Shown one piece after another: positions 7,950 through 17,439 of a stretch of DNA of 57,094 nucleotides (within the stretch, counting starts at the first letter, position 1; each line of letters starts with the position of its first letter). The notes below the pieces were generated by a model. It did not search any database, was not told the origin of the DNA, and worked only from the letters and a program-made list of their open reading frames with translations. Source of the stretch: Bacteroidales bacterium (GTDB lineage: Bacteria > Bacteroidota > Bacteroidia > Bacteroidales > UBA3663); the NCBI GenBank assembly GCA_016293065.1, contig JAEDEY010000003.1, forward strand, positions 1 through 57,094. Direction: 5' to 3'. The translations under genes were made by a program, and so were the position numbers.

Positions 7950-8477
7950 TTAGAATTTGCCTATGTGAACCTTCTCCCATTGCAATTTTGAGGTGTCATA
8001 AGGCTTGCGTTCTTCGTCGGGATGACCGATGCTGATTACCGACAGTACCTCGTATGGTGCAGGGATATCAAGGATTCGACGAATGTTGTAGGTCGCAGTA
8101 TTTCCATCGGAATCTTCTCGGTTGCGCATCTGTATCCATACGCTTCCGAGTCCGAGGTCGCGGCATTGTAGTTGCATTTGAATGCTGGCAATGCTGAGGT
8201 CTTCGATCCATGTGTCAGAATCTGCGGGATTGGCAACAACGACCACGGCAAGAGCTGCACCAGCAATCGGTAGTGCGCCCTGGTCTTTGGCTTCAGAGAG
8301 AGCCTTGAGTGTGGCTTTATCTTCAACTACAATGAAGTGCCAGGGGTTCTTGCGCTTGCCGGCAGGCGACATAAGCGCGGCTTCGAGAATAAGTTTCACA
8401 TGCTCCGGGTCGAGAGGTTCATCAGTATATTTTCTGATGCTTCGACGGTTGATTATGAGATCATGAAAAGACTGCAT
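7950..8477 (-). CDS. Nitroreductase-family flavoprotein
   Basis: A 175-residue member of the FMN-dependent nitroreductase family. The N-terminal block INRRSIRKYTDEPL carries the usual arginine pair that binds the FMN phosphate, and AALMSPAGKRKNPWHFIVV is the second FMN-contact region; the C-terminus contains ISIGHPDEERKP. These enzymes reduce nitro compounds, quinones or enones with NAD(P)H; the physiological substrate is unknown. A minus-strand TACCTTTG at 8535-8528 is a probable -7 box. It lies upstream of rpmE2 on the same strand with a 180-bp gap that has its own promoter. Confidence 0.9.
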   Translation of the reverse strand: MQSFHDLIINRRSIRKYTDEPLDPEHVKLILEAALMSPAGKRKNPWHFIVVEDKATLKALSEAKDQGALPIAGAALAVVVVANPADSDTWIEDLSIASIQMQLQCRDLGLGSVWIQMRNREDSDGNTATYNIRRILDIPAPYEVLSVISIGHPDEERKPYDTSKLQWEKVHIGKF

Positions 8478-8574
8478 TTGTGATAAAAATTAAAAGTTGA
8501 CAGATAAAAAAAGTTTGATTCACGGCACAAAGGTAGGTTATTTTTCTTAAATACTCATAAAAAACGTGTTTTTT

Positions 8575-8606
8575 TTTGTGATTCCATGTGAGATTTAGTA
8601 TCTTTG
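8575..8606 (+). promoter_or_regulatory. Promoter of the foldase/OstA/mutL cluster
   Basis: TTTG at 8575-8578 and TATCTTTG at 8599-8606 with exactly 20 bp between them. The first gene starts 35 bp downstream. Confidence 0.8.
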
Positions 8607-8640
8607 CGACCATTAAAATAATATATATATTATTACTCGC

Positions 8641-9480
8641 TTGAAAAAACTGTTTTTCATTCTGTCATTGCTGCTCATTGCTTCGTGCAATCGCAATATC
8701 CCCGAGTCACAGATTGTGGCTCAGGTGGGTAACTCTGTGCTTTCGGTAAACGAACTTAATATGCAGATTCCTATGGGGCTGACAGGCGTTGACAGTACGG
8801 ACTTTGTCAATAAATATGTCGATGACTGGATCGATGAGCACATCATGTACGAACAAGGCTTGCGCAGCCTGCCCGATATCGGCCAGTTGAATGCTCAGGC
8901 CGAGAGTTACCGCCGCAACCTGATAGCTCAGACCTACATGAACGAGCTGATAAGTGTCAGAGCGACCGATGAGATTTTGGCACAGGATATTGAGGCTTTC
9001 TATCAGAAATACTCAAAGCAACTCAAACTCGATGCTCCTATCATACAGGGAGTGTATATCAAGCTGCTGCTTAACACGTCGAAACTTGATCAGGTGCGCC
9101 GATGGTTGAAGAGCCTGGATGCTGGTGATCAGGATTGCATCTCTGAACTTGACGAGTTTGGCAATATGCGAGCTGTCGAATACGAAAATTTCTACGACCA
9201 GTGGGTCGAAATGTTGCAACTCACCGACAAGCTGCCTGTGACGGTGGTTGAGCCTGGGTCGTTCCTCAGATGCAAGACCTACGAAATGAAAGACGATCAG
9301 TATTATTATCTGTTTGTCATCAAAGACTACAGGCTGAACGGCGAGGTGCAGCCATTGGAGTTTGCAAGGAACTATATCTATGACATACTGATGCGCCAGC
9401 GTAAGCAGGAATTGCGACGCAAGCTCATCGACGAACTGAGACAAGAGGGTATGCAGTCGGGGTTTGTCCATCGGAATTGA
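8641..9480 (+). CDS. Lipoprotein related to SurA/PpiC-type foldases
   Basis: A 279-residue lipoprotein starting at TTG; no in-frame ATG gives a better start, and the TTG is directly followed by a signal sequence with lipobox LIASC. The body resembles the SurA N-terminal helical region (IPESQIVAQVGNSVLSVNEL and a long helical stretch), but no clear parvulin catalytic domain is visible, so it may be a chaperone rather than an isomerase. It precedes a full SurA-like gene and the OstA-like gene, a conserved Bacteroidales neighbourhood for outer-membrane assembly. Expected location: lipid-anchored in the periplasm. Confidence 0.75.
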   Translation: MKKLFFILSLLLIASCNRNIPESQIVAQVGNSVLSVNELNMQIPMGLTGVDSTDFVNKYVDDWIDEHIMYEQGLRSLPDIGQLNAQAESYRRNLIAQTYMNELISVRATDEILAQDIEAFYQKYSKQLKLDAPIIQGVYIKLLLNTSKLDQVRRWLKSLDAGDQDCISELDEFGNMRAVEYENFYDQWVEMLQLTDKLPVTVVEPGSFLRCKTYEMKDDQYYYLFVIKDYRLNGEVQPLEFARNYIYDILMRQRKQELRRKLIDELRQEGMQSGFVHRN

Positions 9481-9535
9481 ATCCCCTTGACACCTCATAA
9501 TATTTGTGATAATTATTAATTTATTTTCGAAGATA

Positions 9536-10900
9536 ATGAAAACATCAATCAAGAAGATGCTTAGCCTTGTGGCTGTGACATTGCTTGCAATGACACAACT
9601 GTTTGCACAGACCGACAATGTGATCGACGAGATCATCTGGGTGGTTGGAGACGAGGCAATTCTCCGTTCAGAAGTAGAGACTGAACGCAAGCGTATGCTC
9701 TATCAGGGCGAGAAGATCAATGGCGACCCTTATGCCGTTATTCCAGAACAGATTGCAATACAGAAACTGTTCTTGAATCAGGCTATCATCGACAGTGTCG
9801 AGGTGTCGGACGAGACAGTCGAGAATCAGGTCGATAACCAGATCAACAGCTATGTGTCTCAGATCGGTTCGCGCGAGAAACTCGAGGAGTATATGGAAAA
9901 ATCGATTAATCAGATACGTTCAGAGATGCGTACCAACATCAAGAACGCAATGATAATGCAGGAGATGCAGCGTAAACTGACTGAGGAGGTGGCGCCTACG
10001 CCAAGCGAGGTAAGAGCTTTCTACGAGACTTTGCCTAAAGACAGTGTGCCATTCATCCAGACTCAGGTCGAAGTTCAGATCATCGCCATGCAGCCGCGTA
10101 TCTCTCAGGCTACCATTGACGGCATCAAGAACCGCCTGCGCGACTACACTCAGCGTGTGCTCAGTGGCGAGAGCTCGTTCAGCACCTTGGCTGTGCTTTA
10201 CAGCGAAGACCCTGGCTCAGCACCAAATGGAGGCGAATTGGGCTTCATGGGCAAAGGACAGTTCGTGCCAGAGTTCTCTGCCGCAGCTTTCCAGCTCACC
10301 GACCCAAAGAAGATTTCTAAGATAGTCGAGACAGAATATGGCTACCATATCATTCAGCTCATTGAGCGTCGTGGCGACCGTGCCAATTTCCGCCATATCC
10401 TGCTCACACCAAAGGTTTCGGCCAAGGAAATGGCTGATGCACGCAGCACGATGGACACCATCCGCATGGAACTCGACTCGGCAAAATATACGTTTGAGGA
10501 AGCCGCACGATATATATCGAGCGACAAATCGACACGCAACAGTGGAGGTCTGATGACCAATCGCTCTTCTGGCTCGGCTCGTCAGACCATGGATGAGCTG
10601 CCAGCAGAGGTGGCTCGCGTCGTTGCCAACATGAAGGTCGGTGAAATCTCTTTGCCGTTCAATATGAAGGATGCCAATGGCCGCGATCAGGTAGCTATCG
10701 TCAAGCTCAAGAACCGTATCGAAGGTCATAAGGCTACTTATTACGAAGATTATCAAGTGATTCGTGACCTTTACGAGAACCGATTGACAACAGAGATGAT
10801 CGAGAAGTTCATTCGCGAAAAACAGAAGACTACATATTGCAAGATCAGACCAGGTTGGGATAAATATGATTTTAAATACCCAGGTTGGGGACAGCGATAA
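9536..10900 (+). CDS. surA: SurA-like periplasmic peptidyl-prolyl isomerase
   Basis: The chosen start is ATG 9536, because the protein then begins with a signal peptide (MKTSIKKMLSLVAVTLLAM, cleavage after LFAQ); an upstream in-frame GTG at 9506 adds ten unlikely residues. The 454-residue product has a SurA N-terminal domain (about residues 25-165) and two parvulin-like regions; the first contains SEDPGSAPNGGELGFMG and YGYHIIQL, the second starts at FRHILL. SurA escorts unfolded outer-membrane proteins across the periplasm. It lies 56 bp after the related lipoprotein and 3 bp before the OstA-like gene, so all three are likely co-transcribed. Confidence 0.88.
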   Translation: MKTSIKKMLSLVAVTLLAMTQLFAQTDNVIDEIIWVVGDEAILRSEVETERKRMLYQGEKINGDPYAVIPEQIAIQKLFLNQAIIDSVEVSDETVENQVDNQINSYVSQIGSREKLEEYMEKSINQIRSEMRTNIKNAMIMQEMQRKLTEEVAPTPSEVRAFYETLPKDSVPFIQTQVEVQIIAMQPRISQATIDGIKNRLRDYTQRVLSGESSFSTLAVLYSEDPGSAPNGGELGFMGKGQFVPEFSAAAFQLTDPKKISKIVETEYGYHIIQLIERRGDRANFRHILLTPKVSAKEMADARSTMDTIRMELDSAKYTFEEAARYISSDKSTRNSGGLMTNRSSGSARQTMDELPAEVARVVANMKVGEISLPFNMKDANGRDQVAIVKLKNRIEGHKATYYEDYQVIRDLYENRLTTEMIEKFIREKQKTTYCKIRPGWDKYDFKYPGWGQR

Positions 10901-10903
10901 GCG

Positions 10904-12811
10904 ATGAAGAGAATAGTATTGTACATATCAGCGCTTTTGATGATAGGTTTATCGTTCGCGCAGGCACAAAAAGAAGGTGTGCAGCGAAAGATACATTTGC
11001 TCCATGCCAATACCTTGAGTTTCGACAAGGCAGTCGATACTGAGCGTCAGGTGCTGAGGGGCGATGTGCTGTTCCGTCAGGATAGCGTATATATGTCGTG
11101 CGACAGTGCCTATTTCTATGAGAGCAAGAACGTCATGGAGGCCTTCGGCAATGTGCATGTGAAGCAGGGCGACACTTTGTCGATGTGGTGCGACTCGCTG
11201 TCCTATCATGGAAACTCGTTGCTCCTGCAGATGTTCGACAATGTCAAACTGAAGCACAATCAGACCATTCTTACTACCGAGTATATGACCTACGATCGAG
11301 ATGTCAATGTGGCTCATTATCCTTACCGTGGCAACATTGTCGATCCCGAGACACATCTCTCGTCGCAATATGGATGGTATCTGACCAACACCAAGGAGGC
11401 AATCTTCCGCGAAGATGTGATGTTGCGCAGCTACGACTTCAGCAAAATGGAGACTCCTCCTGCTTATCCCGACCCGATTAGCCCCGATTATAAGCCTCGC
11501 GCTATTCTTTATAGCGATAGCCTATATTATATGTTCGAGACTTCCGAGGCCGAAATGCGAGGGCCATCGCGCATCGTGACCGATACGGCAACGGTAGTGT
11601 CGTCCAAGGGATTTTTCAATACCAAGACTCAGTTCGCACGTCTTTATCAACGTTCGTATGTGGTCAGCCCAGGGCGTTATGCCATTGGCGACTCGCTCTA
11701 TTACGATGGCTTGGCAGGCATAGGAGATGGCTGGGGAGACATTGTAATGGTGGATAGTTTGCAGAAGGTAAAGCTCATGGGCGAGTATATGCATTATGTT
11801 GATGACCCGCAGTCGGTGCTCGTCACAGGCAGAGCATTGGCTATGGAGTTTTCAGATAAGGATACCCTCTATTTGCATGCCGACACTCTCAGGGCATTCA
11901 CCGTCATACGTCCCGATTCGGTGTTACGTTCGATAGAAGACTCGGTGATGACCAAGACCATAAGATACGACACTGTCTATTTCGACCGCGATTCCTTGGC
12001 CCCAGATTCCCTTGTTGCCGACACTTTGCTGACCGAAATGCCTAACTTCAGGATCGACAGTCTCTTGGTCGATACTATCAAGATTGATAAAAGAGAGTTC
12101 TATGAGCAGGTTATAGACACTCTGCATTATATGCTTGCATACTATGGTGTGAGATATTATCGCGAGGATATGCAGGGTGTATGTGACTCGCTTCACTACA
12201 GTGTCAGGGACTCGATGGCAACCTTTATCGGTAATCCTGTCATGTGGAATACCGATTATCAGATTACGGGCGATACCATCTTTGCGTTTATCGACGAAAA
12301 CAATAGCATCAGGCGTGCTGAGATACACAACGCAGCTTTCCTCGTCCAGGAAAAAGACACGTTCACAATGATCGAGACAGGACCACGCAATAAGATAAGC
12401 TACACACTGACCCGAGCATACGACCAGATTAAAGGCAAAGACCTTGTCTGCTACTTTGATTCGGCAAAGATACGCCAGATGGACATGTCGGGCAATGTGC
12501 AGATAATCTACTATCCGCAGGAGTCGGACGGAGCTATGACAGGATTGAATCAGATTGTGGGCAACTACCTCTCGGTTTGGTTTATGAACCAAAAGATGGA
12601 GAAACTCAAGATATGGCCAAATCCTGTAGGTTCTCTAACGCCAATCCAGCTCATTCAGCCTGATATCCTGACTCTCGAAGGCTTCAGATGGATGGATTAT
12701 CTGAGACCTGTCAATCCTATGGATGTGTTCAGGGTGATTGAGATGTCTGCAGAAGATGCGGCGGTGAAGACGACTCCATTGTTCAATCAGGAAGAGCTAT
12801 TTGGTTATTGA
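10904..12811 (+). CDS. OstA-like protein (LptA/LptD N-terminal fold) of LPS transport
   Basis: A 635-residue secreted protein (signal peptide ending near SFAQAQ) with repeated OstA/beta-jellyroll segments: LHANTLSFDK, LRGDVLFRQDSVYMSCDSA and FGNVHVKQGDTLSM are typical. OstA-like proteins form the periplasmic lipid-A bridge with LptA/LptD. It has no large C-terminal barrel, so it is not LptD itself; it may be a long LptA-type bridge protein. Repeated DSL and DTL motifs continue to residue ~480. It starts 3 bp after surA, and an LptF/G permease gene elsewhere in the window belongs to the same pathway. Confidence 0.82.
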   Translation: MKRIVLYISALLMIGLSFAQAQKEGVQRKIHLLHANTLSFDKAVDTERQVLRGDVLFRQDSVYMSCDSAYFYESKNVMEAFGNVHVKQGDTLSMWCDSLSYHGNSLLLQMFDNVKLKHNQTILTTEYMTYDRDVNVAHYPYRGNIVDPETHLSSQYGWYLTNTKEAIFREDVMLRSYDFSKMETPPAYPDPISPDYKPRAILYSDSLYYMFETSEAEMRGPSRIVTDTATVVSSKGFFNTKTQFARLYQRSYVVSPGRYAIGDSLYYDGLAGIGDGWGDIVMVDSLQKVKLMGEYMHYVDDPQSVLVTGRALAMEFSDKDTLYLHADTLRAFTVIRPDSVLRSIEDSVMTKTIRYDTVYFDRDSLAPDSLVADTLLTEMPNFRIDSLLVDTIKIDKREFYEQVIDTLHYMLAYYGVRYYREDMQGVCDSLHYSVRDSMATFIGNPVMWNTDYQITGDTIFAFIDENNSIRRAEIHNAAFLVQEKDTFTMIETGPRNKISYTLTRAYDQIKGKDLVCYFDSAKIRQMDMSGNVQIIYYPQESDGAMTGLNQIVGNYLSVWFMNQKMEKLKIWPNPVGSLTPIQLIQPDILTLEGFRWMDYLRPVNPMDVFRVIEMSAEDAAVKTTPLFNQEELFGY

Positions 12812-12886
12812 TGCAGCCACAATGGCAGTTGGCTCAAACGCACTGTCGGCACACAACGAAAATTCTATAATTATAAAGCAACATCA

Positions 12887-13198
12887 ATGGCAACAATATT
12901 TACAGTCAATAAACCTCGCAAATTTCATCGTGAGAGTTATTTCCATGATGAGCGAAAAGAACGGCTTGAAGCGCGTGTGCGCAAGGTAAAACGCGAGATG
13001 GGCTTGCTCCCAGACGAGGAGTATAAGCCAGAAGAGACTATCCGAGGCAGTTTCTCGACGGGCACAACCCATTTGCGTCGCCGATTGGAAAGCGATGCTG
13101 AGAATGGTACCGACAAGAGCAAGCGATATGTGAAGCTTGCCGTGTGGTGTATAGTGCTCTGCATTGTCTTTTATCTCTTGATTACAGGAAAACTCTAA
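12887..13198 (+). CDS. Small single-pass membrane protein, unknown function
   Basis: A 103-residue protein with a charged N-terminal two thirds (many Lys, Arg and Glu; ERKERLEARVRKVKREMG is likely helical) and one C-terminal transmembrane helix, about residues 81-99 (YVKLAVWCIVLCIVFYLL), leaving four residues outside. It has no signal peptide, so the N-terminus is probably cytosolic, as in tail-anchored proteins. No family was recognised. It sits 75 bp after the OstA-like gene and 42 bp before mutL on the same strand, which supports a real, co-transcribed gene. Confidence 0.75.
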   Translation: MATIFTVNKPRKFHRESYFHDERKERLEARVRKVKREMGLLPDEEYKPEETIRGSFSTGTTHLRRRLESDAENGTDKSKRYVKLAVWCIVLCIVFYLLITGKL

Positions 13199-13240
13199 TA
13201 GTATTGTCGCATTAACGTTTCAACATTTATTTGCCAAGCA

Positions 13241-15094
13241 ATGGATATCGTTCATCTTCTTCCCGATACAGTGGCCAATCAGATTGCCGCAGGTGAGGTG
13301 GTTCAGCGTCCGGCATCGGTGATTAAGGAACTGCTTGAGAACTCTATCGATGCTCATGCCACCGATATTCAGATCGTGTTGCGCGAGGCTGGACGCGAAC
13401 TGGTTCAGGTCATCGACAACGGTATCGGCATGTCGCCAATCGACGCACGTATGGCGTTTGAACGTCATGCCACAAGTAAGATATCGTCGGCTGCCGATCT
13501 CTTCGAATTGCGCACGATGGGATTCCGAGGTGAGGCTCTTGCTTCGATATGTGCGGTAGCAGAGGTCGAGTTGCGTACACGTAGGTCAGAAGACGAGACA
13601 GGCATCAGCATCCGCATCAATGGAGGTGTATTCCAGGGGCAGGAGATTATCTCGTGCCCAGTGGGAGCCAATTTCCAGATCCGAAACCTCTTCTATAATG
13701 TCCCAGCACGTCGTAAGTTTCTGAAGAGCAATCAGACCGAACTGTCGAACATCGTTGCCGAGGTACAGCGTGTGGCTTTGGCAAATCCTCAGGTAGGCAT
13801 CACCCTTATCCACAACGATGTCCTGCAACTTCAGCTCACTCCTGGTGGCAAGAAACAACGCATAGCACAGTTGTTCTCAAAGAACATTGGCAATTCTCTC
13901 TTGCCGATAGGTGTCGATAACGATCTTCTCTCTGTCGATGGTTTCGTGTGTCAGCCAGAGACTGCACGCAAGAAGGGCGCATTGCAGTATTTCTTTGTCA
14001 ACAACCGCTTCATGAAACATCCTTATTTCCATAAGGCAATCATGGAGAGTTTTCAGGATCTCATTCCTGAGGGGACTCAACCAAACTATTTTGTTTATCT
14101 CAGCGTCGAGCCTGGATCGATAGATGTGAATATTCATCCGACCAAGACCGAGATAAAGTTCGAGAACGAACCAGCTCGCTGGCATATCCTCATGGCGACA
14201 GTGCGCGAGGCTTTGGGCAAATACAACGAGATACCTACTATCGACTTTGATACCGACGATATGCCCGACATCCCTGTGGCAACTATCGATACCATGCCTT
14301 CTTATCTCAAGTCAAAGCCTGTTGCCGAGCCAAAGCCTTCGTTCGATGCCTCATACAATCCATTCCGTCAGATGGATTTCAAGCCTAATTCTCCGTTCGA
14401 CACTTTCGAGGTGATGAAGAAGACCTATGCTGATGAGGTTCTGCCAAGCCGTATGTCGATGGACGAGCCCCTGCCCGAAAGCCCAAAGCCGGCACAAGAA
14501 CTGTTCGAGTTTAACAAGATCGAACGTCCATCTGTGCGTTTCACTCAGATAGCTGGTCGCTATATAGCATCGTCAGACAGAAACGGATTGCAGCTTGTTG
14601 ACCAGCACCGGGCTCATCTCTGTGTCTTGTACAATAGATATATGTCTCAGCTTGATCAGCATCAGGGTATGTCGCAGCACGAGTTGTTCCCCGATGTGGT
14701 GGAGTTTGCTCCTGCCGATGTGCCAATCATCGAAAGCATCAGCGACGAACTGAGTGCCTTAGGCTTCGAACTCGATAACCTAGGAGGTGGCTCGTTTGCT
14801 GTCAATGGTAGGCCTGCGAGCATGGAAAGTAATGTCGATGTCACTGCTCTGATCAATCAGATGGTCGATGTGGCTCGCAACCAGGTGCATAAGGTGGGCG
14901 ACGAACTTAACAAGCAGCTGGCATTGAAGATGGCAATGGCTCAAAGCATCAACTATGGCAAGACATTGAGCGAAGACGAGATGACGCAGCTCATAGAGTC
15001 GTTGCAAGCGTTACCCGAACATAAATTTACTCCCGATGGCAAGAAGGTGATGCTGTCAATCACCACCAAGGAGCTTGAGAAGATGTTCTCTTAA
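13241..15094 (+). CDS. mutL: DNA mismatch repair protein MutL
   Basis: A 617-residue MutL. The N-terminal GHKL ATPase motifs are intact: ELLENSIDA, DNGIGM and TMGFRGEAL, followed by the transducer domain (NVPARRKFLK, NIHPTKTEI). A Pro-rich linker (residues ~330-425) leads to the C-terminal dimerisation domain. There, the endonuclease motif of MutH-less bacteria (DQHAxxERxxYE) reads DQHRAHLCVLYN and the terminal CPHGRP-type motif reads TPDGKK, so metal-binding residues look substituted. MutL couples MutS mismatch recognition to strand removal. It is the last gene of the cluster starting at 8641. Confidence 0.95.
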   Translation: MDIVHLLPDTVANQIAAGEVVQRPASVIKELLENSIDAHATDIQIVLREAGRELVQVIDNGIGMSPIDARMAFERHATSKISSAADLFELRTMGFRGEALASICAVAEVELRTRRSEDETGISIRINGGVFQGQEIISCPVGANFQIRNLFYNVPARRKFLKSNQTELSNIVAEVQRVALANPQVGITLIHNDVLQLQLTPGGKKQRIAQLFSKNIGNSLLPIGVDNDLLSVDGFVCQPETARKKGALQYFFVNNRFMKHPYFHKAIMESFQDLIPEGTQPNYFVYLSVEPGSIDVNIHPTKTEIKFENEPARWHILMATVREALGKYNEIPTIDFDTDDMPDIPVATIDTMPSYLKSKPVAEPKPSFDASYNPFRQMDFKPNSPFDTFEVMKKTYADEVLPSRMSMDEPLPESPKPAQELFEFNKIERPSVRFTQIAGRYIASSDRNGLQLVDQHRAHLCVLYNRYMSQLDQHQGMSQHELFPDVVEFAPADVPIIESISDELSALGFELDNLGGGSFAVNGRPASMESNVDVTALINQMVDVARNQVHKVGDELNKQLALKMAMAQSINYGKTLSEDEMTQLIESLQALPEHKFTPDGKKVMLSITTKELEKMFS

Positions 15095-15157
15095 TGACTG
15101 ACAGCATAGACATATAGAATTATTCAGATAATAGTAAAACGTAATATTAAATAAAGA

Positions 15158-15970
15158 ATGAAATACGCTATTTGTTTACAACCATATATCCCTATGAGGG
15201 CAAATCCTGAGGAAAGTTCAGAGATGGTCAGTCAGATGCTTTTTGGCGATACTTTCCAGATACTCGAGGAACAGCCTCGCTGGTATTACATCGAGCGCGA
15301 TTATGATGGCTATCATGGCTGGATCGACTGGAAGACAGCTACTGTGCTCAGCCCTATGGAGTATAACCAATATGTGTCAGCTTCAGAAGAAGCACTCTTG
15401 CTTCGCCTGCCCTATAACCCAATCCAGAAGACTGCCAATGGCCAGTCGGGGGCATCTCATCTCTCGTGGGGCAGTCGCATATTCAATCTCGACGAGACAG
15501 GCATCACCTTCATGATGCAAGGCATACGTTTCGATGTGCCAAATATGACCTATGTCAATCCGATGAAGGCATCTGGCATGTCGCGCCGTGCTTGTTCGAA
15601 GTATATCCTCCAGCAGGCTCAGCTCTTGCTCAATGTGCCATATCTGTGGGGCGGTATCAGTTCTTTCGGCCTCGATTGCTCGGGCTTTACCCAGACGCTC
15701 TTCCGCTTCATTGGCATCGTGCTTCCTCGCGATGCGTCTCAACAGTACGGTAAGGGTACACCTGTCGCATTTGAGGATGCCGAGCCTGGTGACCTTGCTT
15801 TCTTCGGCAACGAAGGCAAGGTGTCGCATGTGGGTGTAGTAGCCGACAATGGCCGAATACTCCATGTCTCTGGTTACCTGCATTTCGACAAGCTCCAGCC
15901 AGAAGGCATCTGGAACGAACAGCTTCAGGACTACTCGCATTATATGATAGGCATTCGTCGTTTCTTCTGA
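15158..15970 (+). CDS. NlpC/P60 peptidoglycan endopeptidase with SH3-like N-terminal domains
   Basis: A 270-residue protein. Residues ~5-60 form a bacterial SH3-like domain (ends GWIDWKT), residues ~75-140 probably a second, and residues ~150-268 an NlpC/P60 cysteine peptidase domain. The catalytic triad is visible: Cys174 in LDCSGF, His224 in VSHVGV and His236 in LHVSG. The layout resembles YkfC-type gamma-D-glutamyl-diamino-acid endopeptidases that trim wall peptides. No classic signal peptide is evident, which points to cytosolic recycling of muropeptides, also the known place of YkfC. It precedes murF by 62 bp, so both may share a message. Confidence 0.9.
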   Translation: MKYAICLQPYIPMRANPEESSEMVSQMLFGDTFQILEEQPRWYYIERDYDGYHGWIDWKTATVLSPMEYNQYVSASEEALLLRLPYNPIQKTANGQSGASHLSWGSRIFNLDETGITFMMQGIRFDVPNMTYVNPMKASGMSRRACSKYILQQAQLLLNVPYLWGGISSFGLDCSGFTQTLFRFIGIVLPRDASQQYGKGTPVAFEDAEPGDLAFFGNEGKVSHVGVVADNGRILHVSGYLHFDKLQPEGIWNEQLQDYSHYMIGIRRFF

Positions 15971-15984
15971 TTTCTTAATCAGAA
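15965..15984 (+). terminator. Possible weak terminator after the NlpC/P60 gene
   Basis: TTCTGATT (15965-15972) pairs perfectly with AATCAGAA (15977-15984) over a 4-nt loop; the stop codon is in the stem. There is no clean T-tract, so termination may be partial. Confidence 0.4.
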
Positions 15985-16032
15985 AAGCTGTTATTTATTT
16001 GTCTTAATCTACATTCTCTCCTTCTGTAAAAA

Positions 16033-17412
16033 ATGCTTCATCAGTTATATAATATATATAATGAGCATCCGGTCATTACGACCGATTCGCGCATCTGTCC
16101 TGAGGGCAGCATCTTCTTTGCCCTCAAAGGTGAGCGCTTCGATGGAAACAAGTTTGCTGCCGACACTCTGTTCAAGGGTTGTGCCTATGCAGTCATCGAC
16201 GATGCCACTATCGTCCAGTCGGCAGGTCATGATGTTGTCGGCTATGGCCTGTATGACCGCTATTTCCTCGTGCCTGATGTCTTGACGACATTGCAGAATC
16301 TTGCTGCATTTCATCGCCAGCATCTTCAAATCCCTGTCATTGGCATCACAGGCACCAATGGCAAGACTACGACCAAGGAACTGCTCTATGCCGTGCTCAG
16401 TCAGAAATACAATGTCTTGGCAACAGCAGGCAATCTCAATAATCAGATTGGAGTTCCGCTGACGTTGCTTAAGATTCGCCCTGAACACGATATGGCTATT
16501 GTCGAGATGGGAGCCAACCATCCTATGGATATTGCAGAGTTGTGCGACATTGCCCGTCCGAATTACGGACTCATCACCAATGTGGGCAAGGCACATCTCC
16601 TCGGCTTCGGTTCGTTCGAAGGTGTCATAGCTGCCAAGACCAAGCTTTATGACTCGCTGCGTCGCGATGGTGGCAAGGTGTTTGTCGATGCAGGCAACCC
16701 TAATCTCTTGCCTCATGCCGAAGGACTCGATGTCATAGCCTATTCCGATGCTTCGGTCACTTCATATACTGCCGTCCATGGTGCAATGACTTCTTGCTCG
16801 CCGTATCTTGAACTCGACATCACTGTTGCCTCAACGCCCATTCATGTAGCTACAAACCTCATTGGCAACTACAACCTCATCAACGTCGTTGCGGCGGCGG
16901 CTGTGGGCAATGAGTTCGGAGTGGCTCCTCTTCACATCAAGAGTGCCATCGAGGGTTATCAGCCTCAGAATATGCGCAGTCAGCTCATCGACCTTGGCAT
17001 GGGTCGTCAGATCATTCTCGATGCCTATAATGCCAATCCGACAAGCATGATGGCTGCACTGACAAGTTTCAACCTCAATGCTGCTCCCCATAAGAGCCTT
17101 ATCCTCGGCGATATGCGAGAACTGGGCGATGAGTCACAGCGTGAGCATCTATCGGTGCTGCATTATCTCATGCAGCCAGAAGTGACTTTCGGTGATGTGA
17201 TGCTCGTTGGCAACGAGTTCCTGACTGCATTTAACAGTCTGTCGGACGACGATGTGATGCTGCTCGCCAATGGCCGTTCGGTGCGTTGTTATGCCGATGT
17301 CGAAGCACTTATTTCCGACGAGGGCGCACTCCGTGGACTTCCAGGCACTATACTCATCAAAGGTTCGCGTGGAATCCGCCTTGAGCAGGTGGCTAAGTCT
17401 CTTCAATCATGA
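16033..17412 (+). CDS. murF: UDP-MurNAc-tripeptide--D-Ala-D-Ala ligase MurF
   Basis: A 459-residue Mur ligase. The N-terminal UDP-MurNAc-binding region has ITTDSRICPEGSIFFALKG, the ATP-binding P-loop is GTNGKTT at residues 107-113, and the C-terminal domain has ILDAYNANPTSM (the D-x-Y-N-A-N-P-x-S MurF signature) and LILGDMRELG. MurF adds D-Ala-D-Ala to the UDP-MurNAc-tripeptide in the cytosol, the last soluble step of peptidoglycan precursor synthesis. It is outside the large mur/dcw cluster, as seen in other Bacteroidales. The histidine phosphatase gene follows after 27 bp. Confidence 0.95.
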   Translation: MLHQLYNIYNEHPVITTDSRICPEGSIFFALKGERFDGNKFAADTLFKGCAYAVIDDATIVQSAGHDVVGYGLYDRYFLVPDVLTTLQNLAAFHRQHLQIPVIGITGTNGKTTTKELLYAVLSQKYNVLATAGNLNNQIGVPLTLLKIRPEHDMAIVEMGANHPMDIAELCDIARPNYGLITNVGKAHLLGFGSFEGVIAAKTKLYDSLRRDGGKVFVDAGNPNLLPHAEGLDVIAYSDASVTSYTAVHGAMTSCSPYLELDITVASTPIHVATNLIGNYNLINVVAAAAVGNEFGVAPLHIKSAIEGYQPQNMRSQLIDLGMGRQIILDAYNANPTSMMAALTSFNLNAAPHKSLILGDMRELGDESQREHLSVLHYLMQPEVTFGDVMLVGNEFLTAFNSLSDDDVMLLANGRSVRCYADVEALISDEGALRGLPGTILIKGSRGIRLEQVAKSLQS

Positions 17413-17439
17413 TTACTATTACAATTAAACAATAATTCA

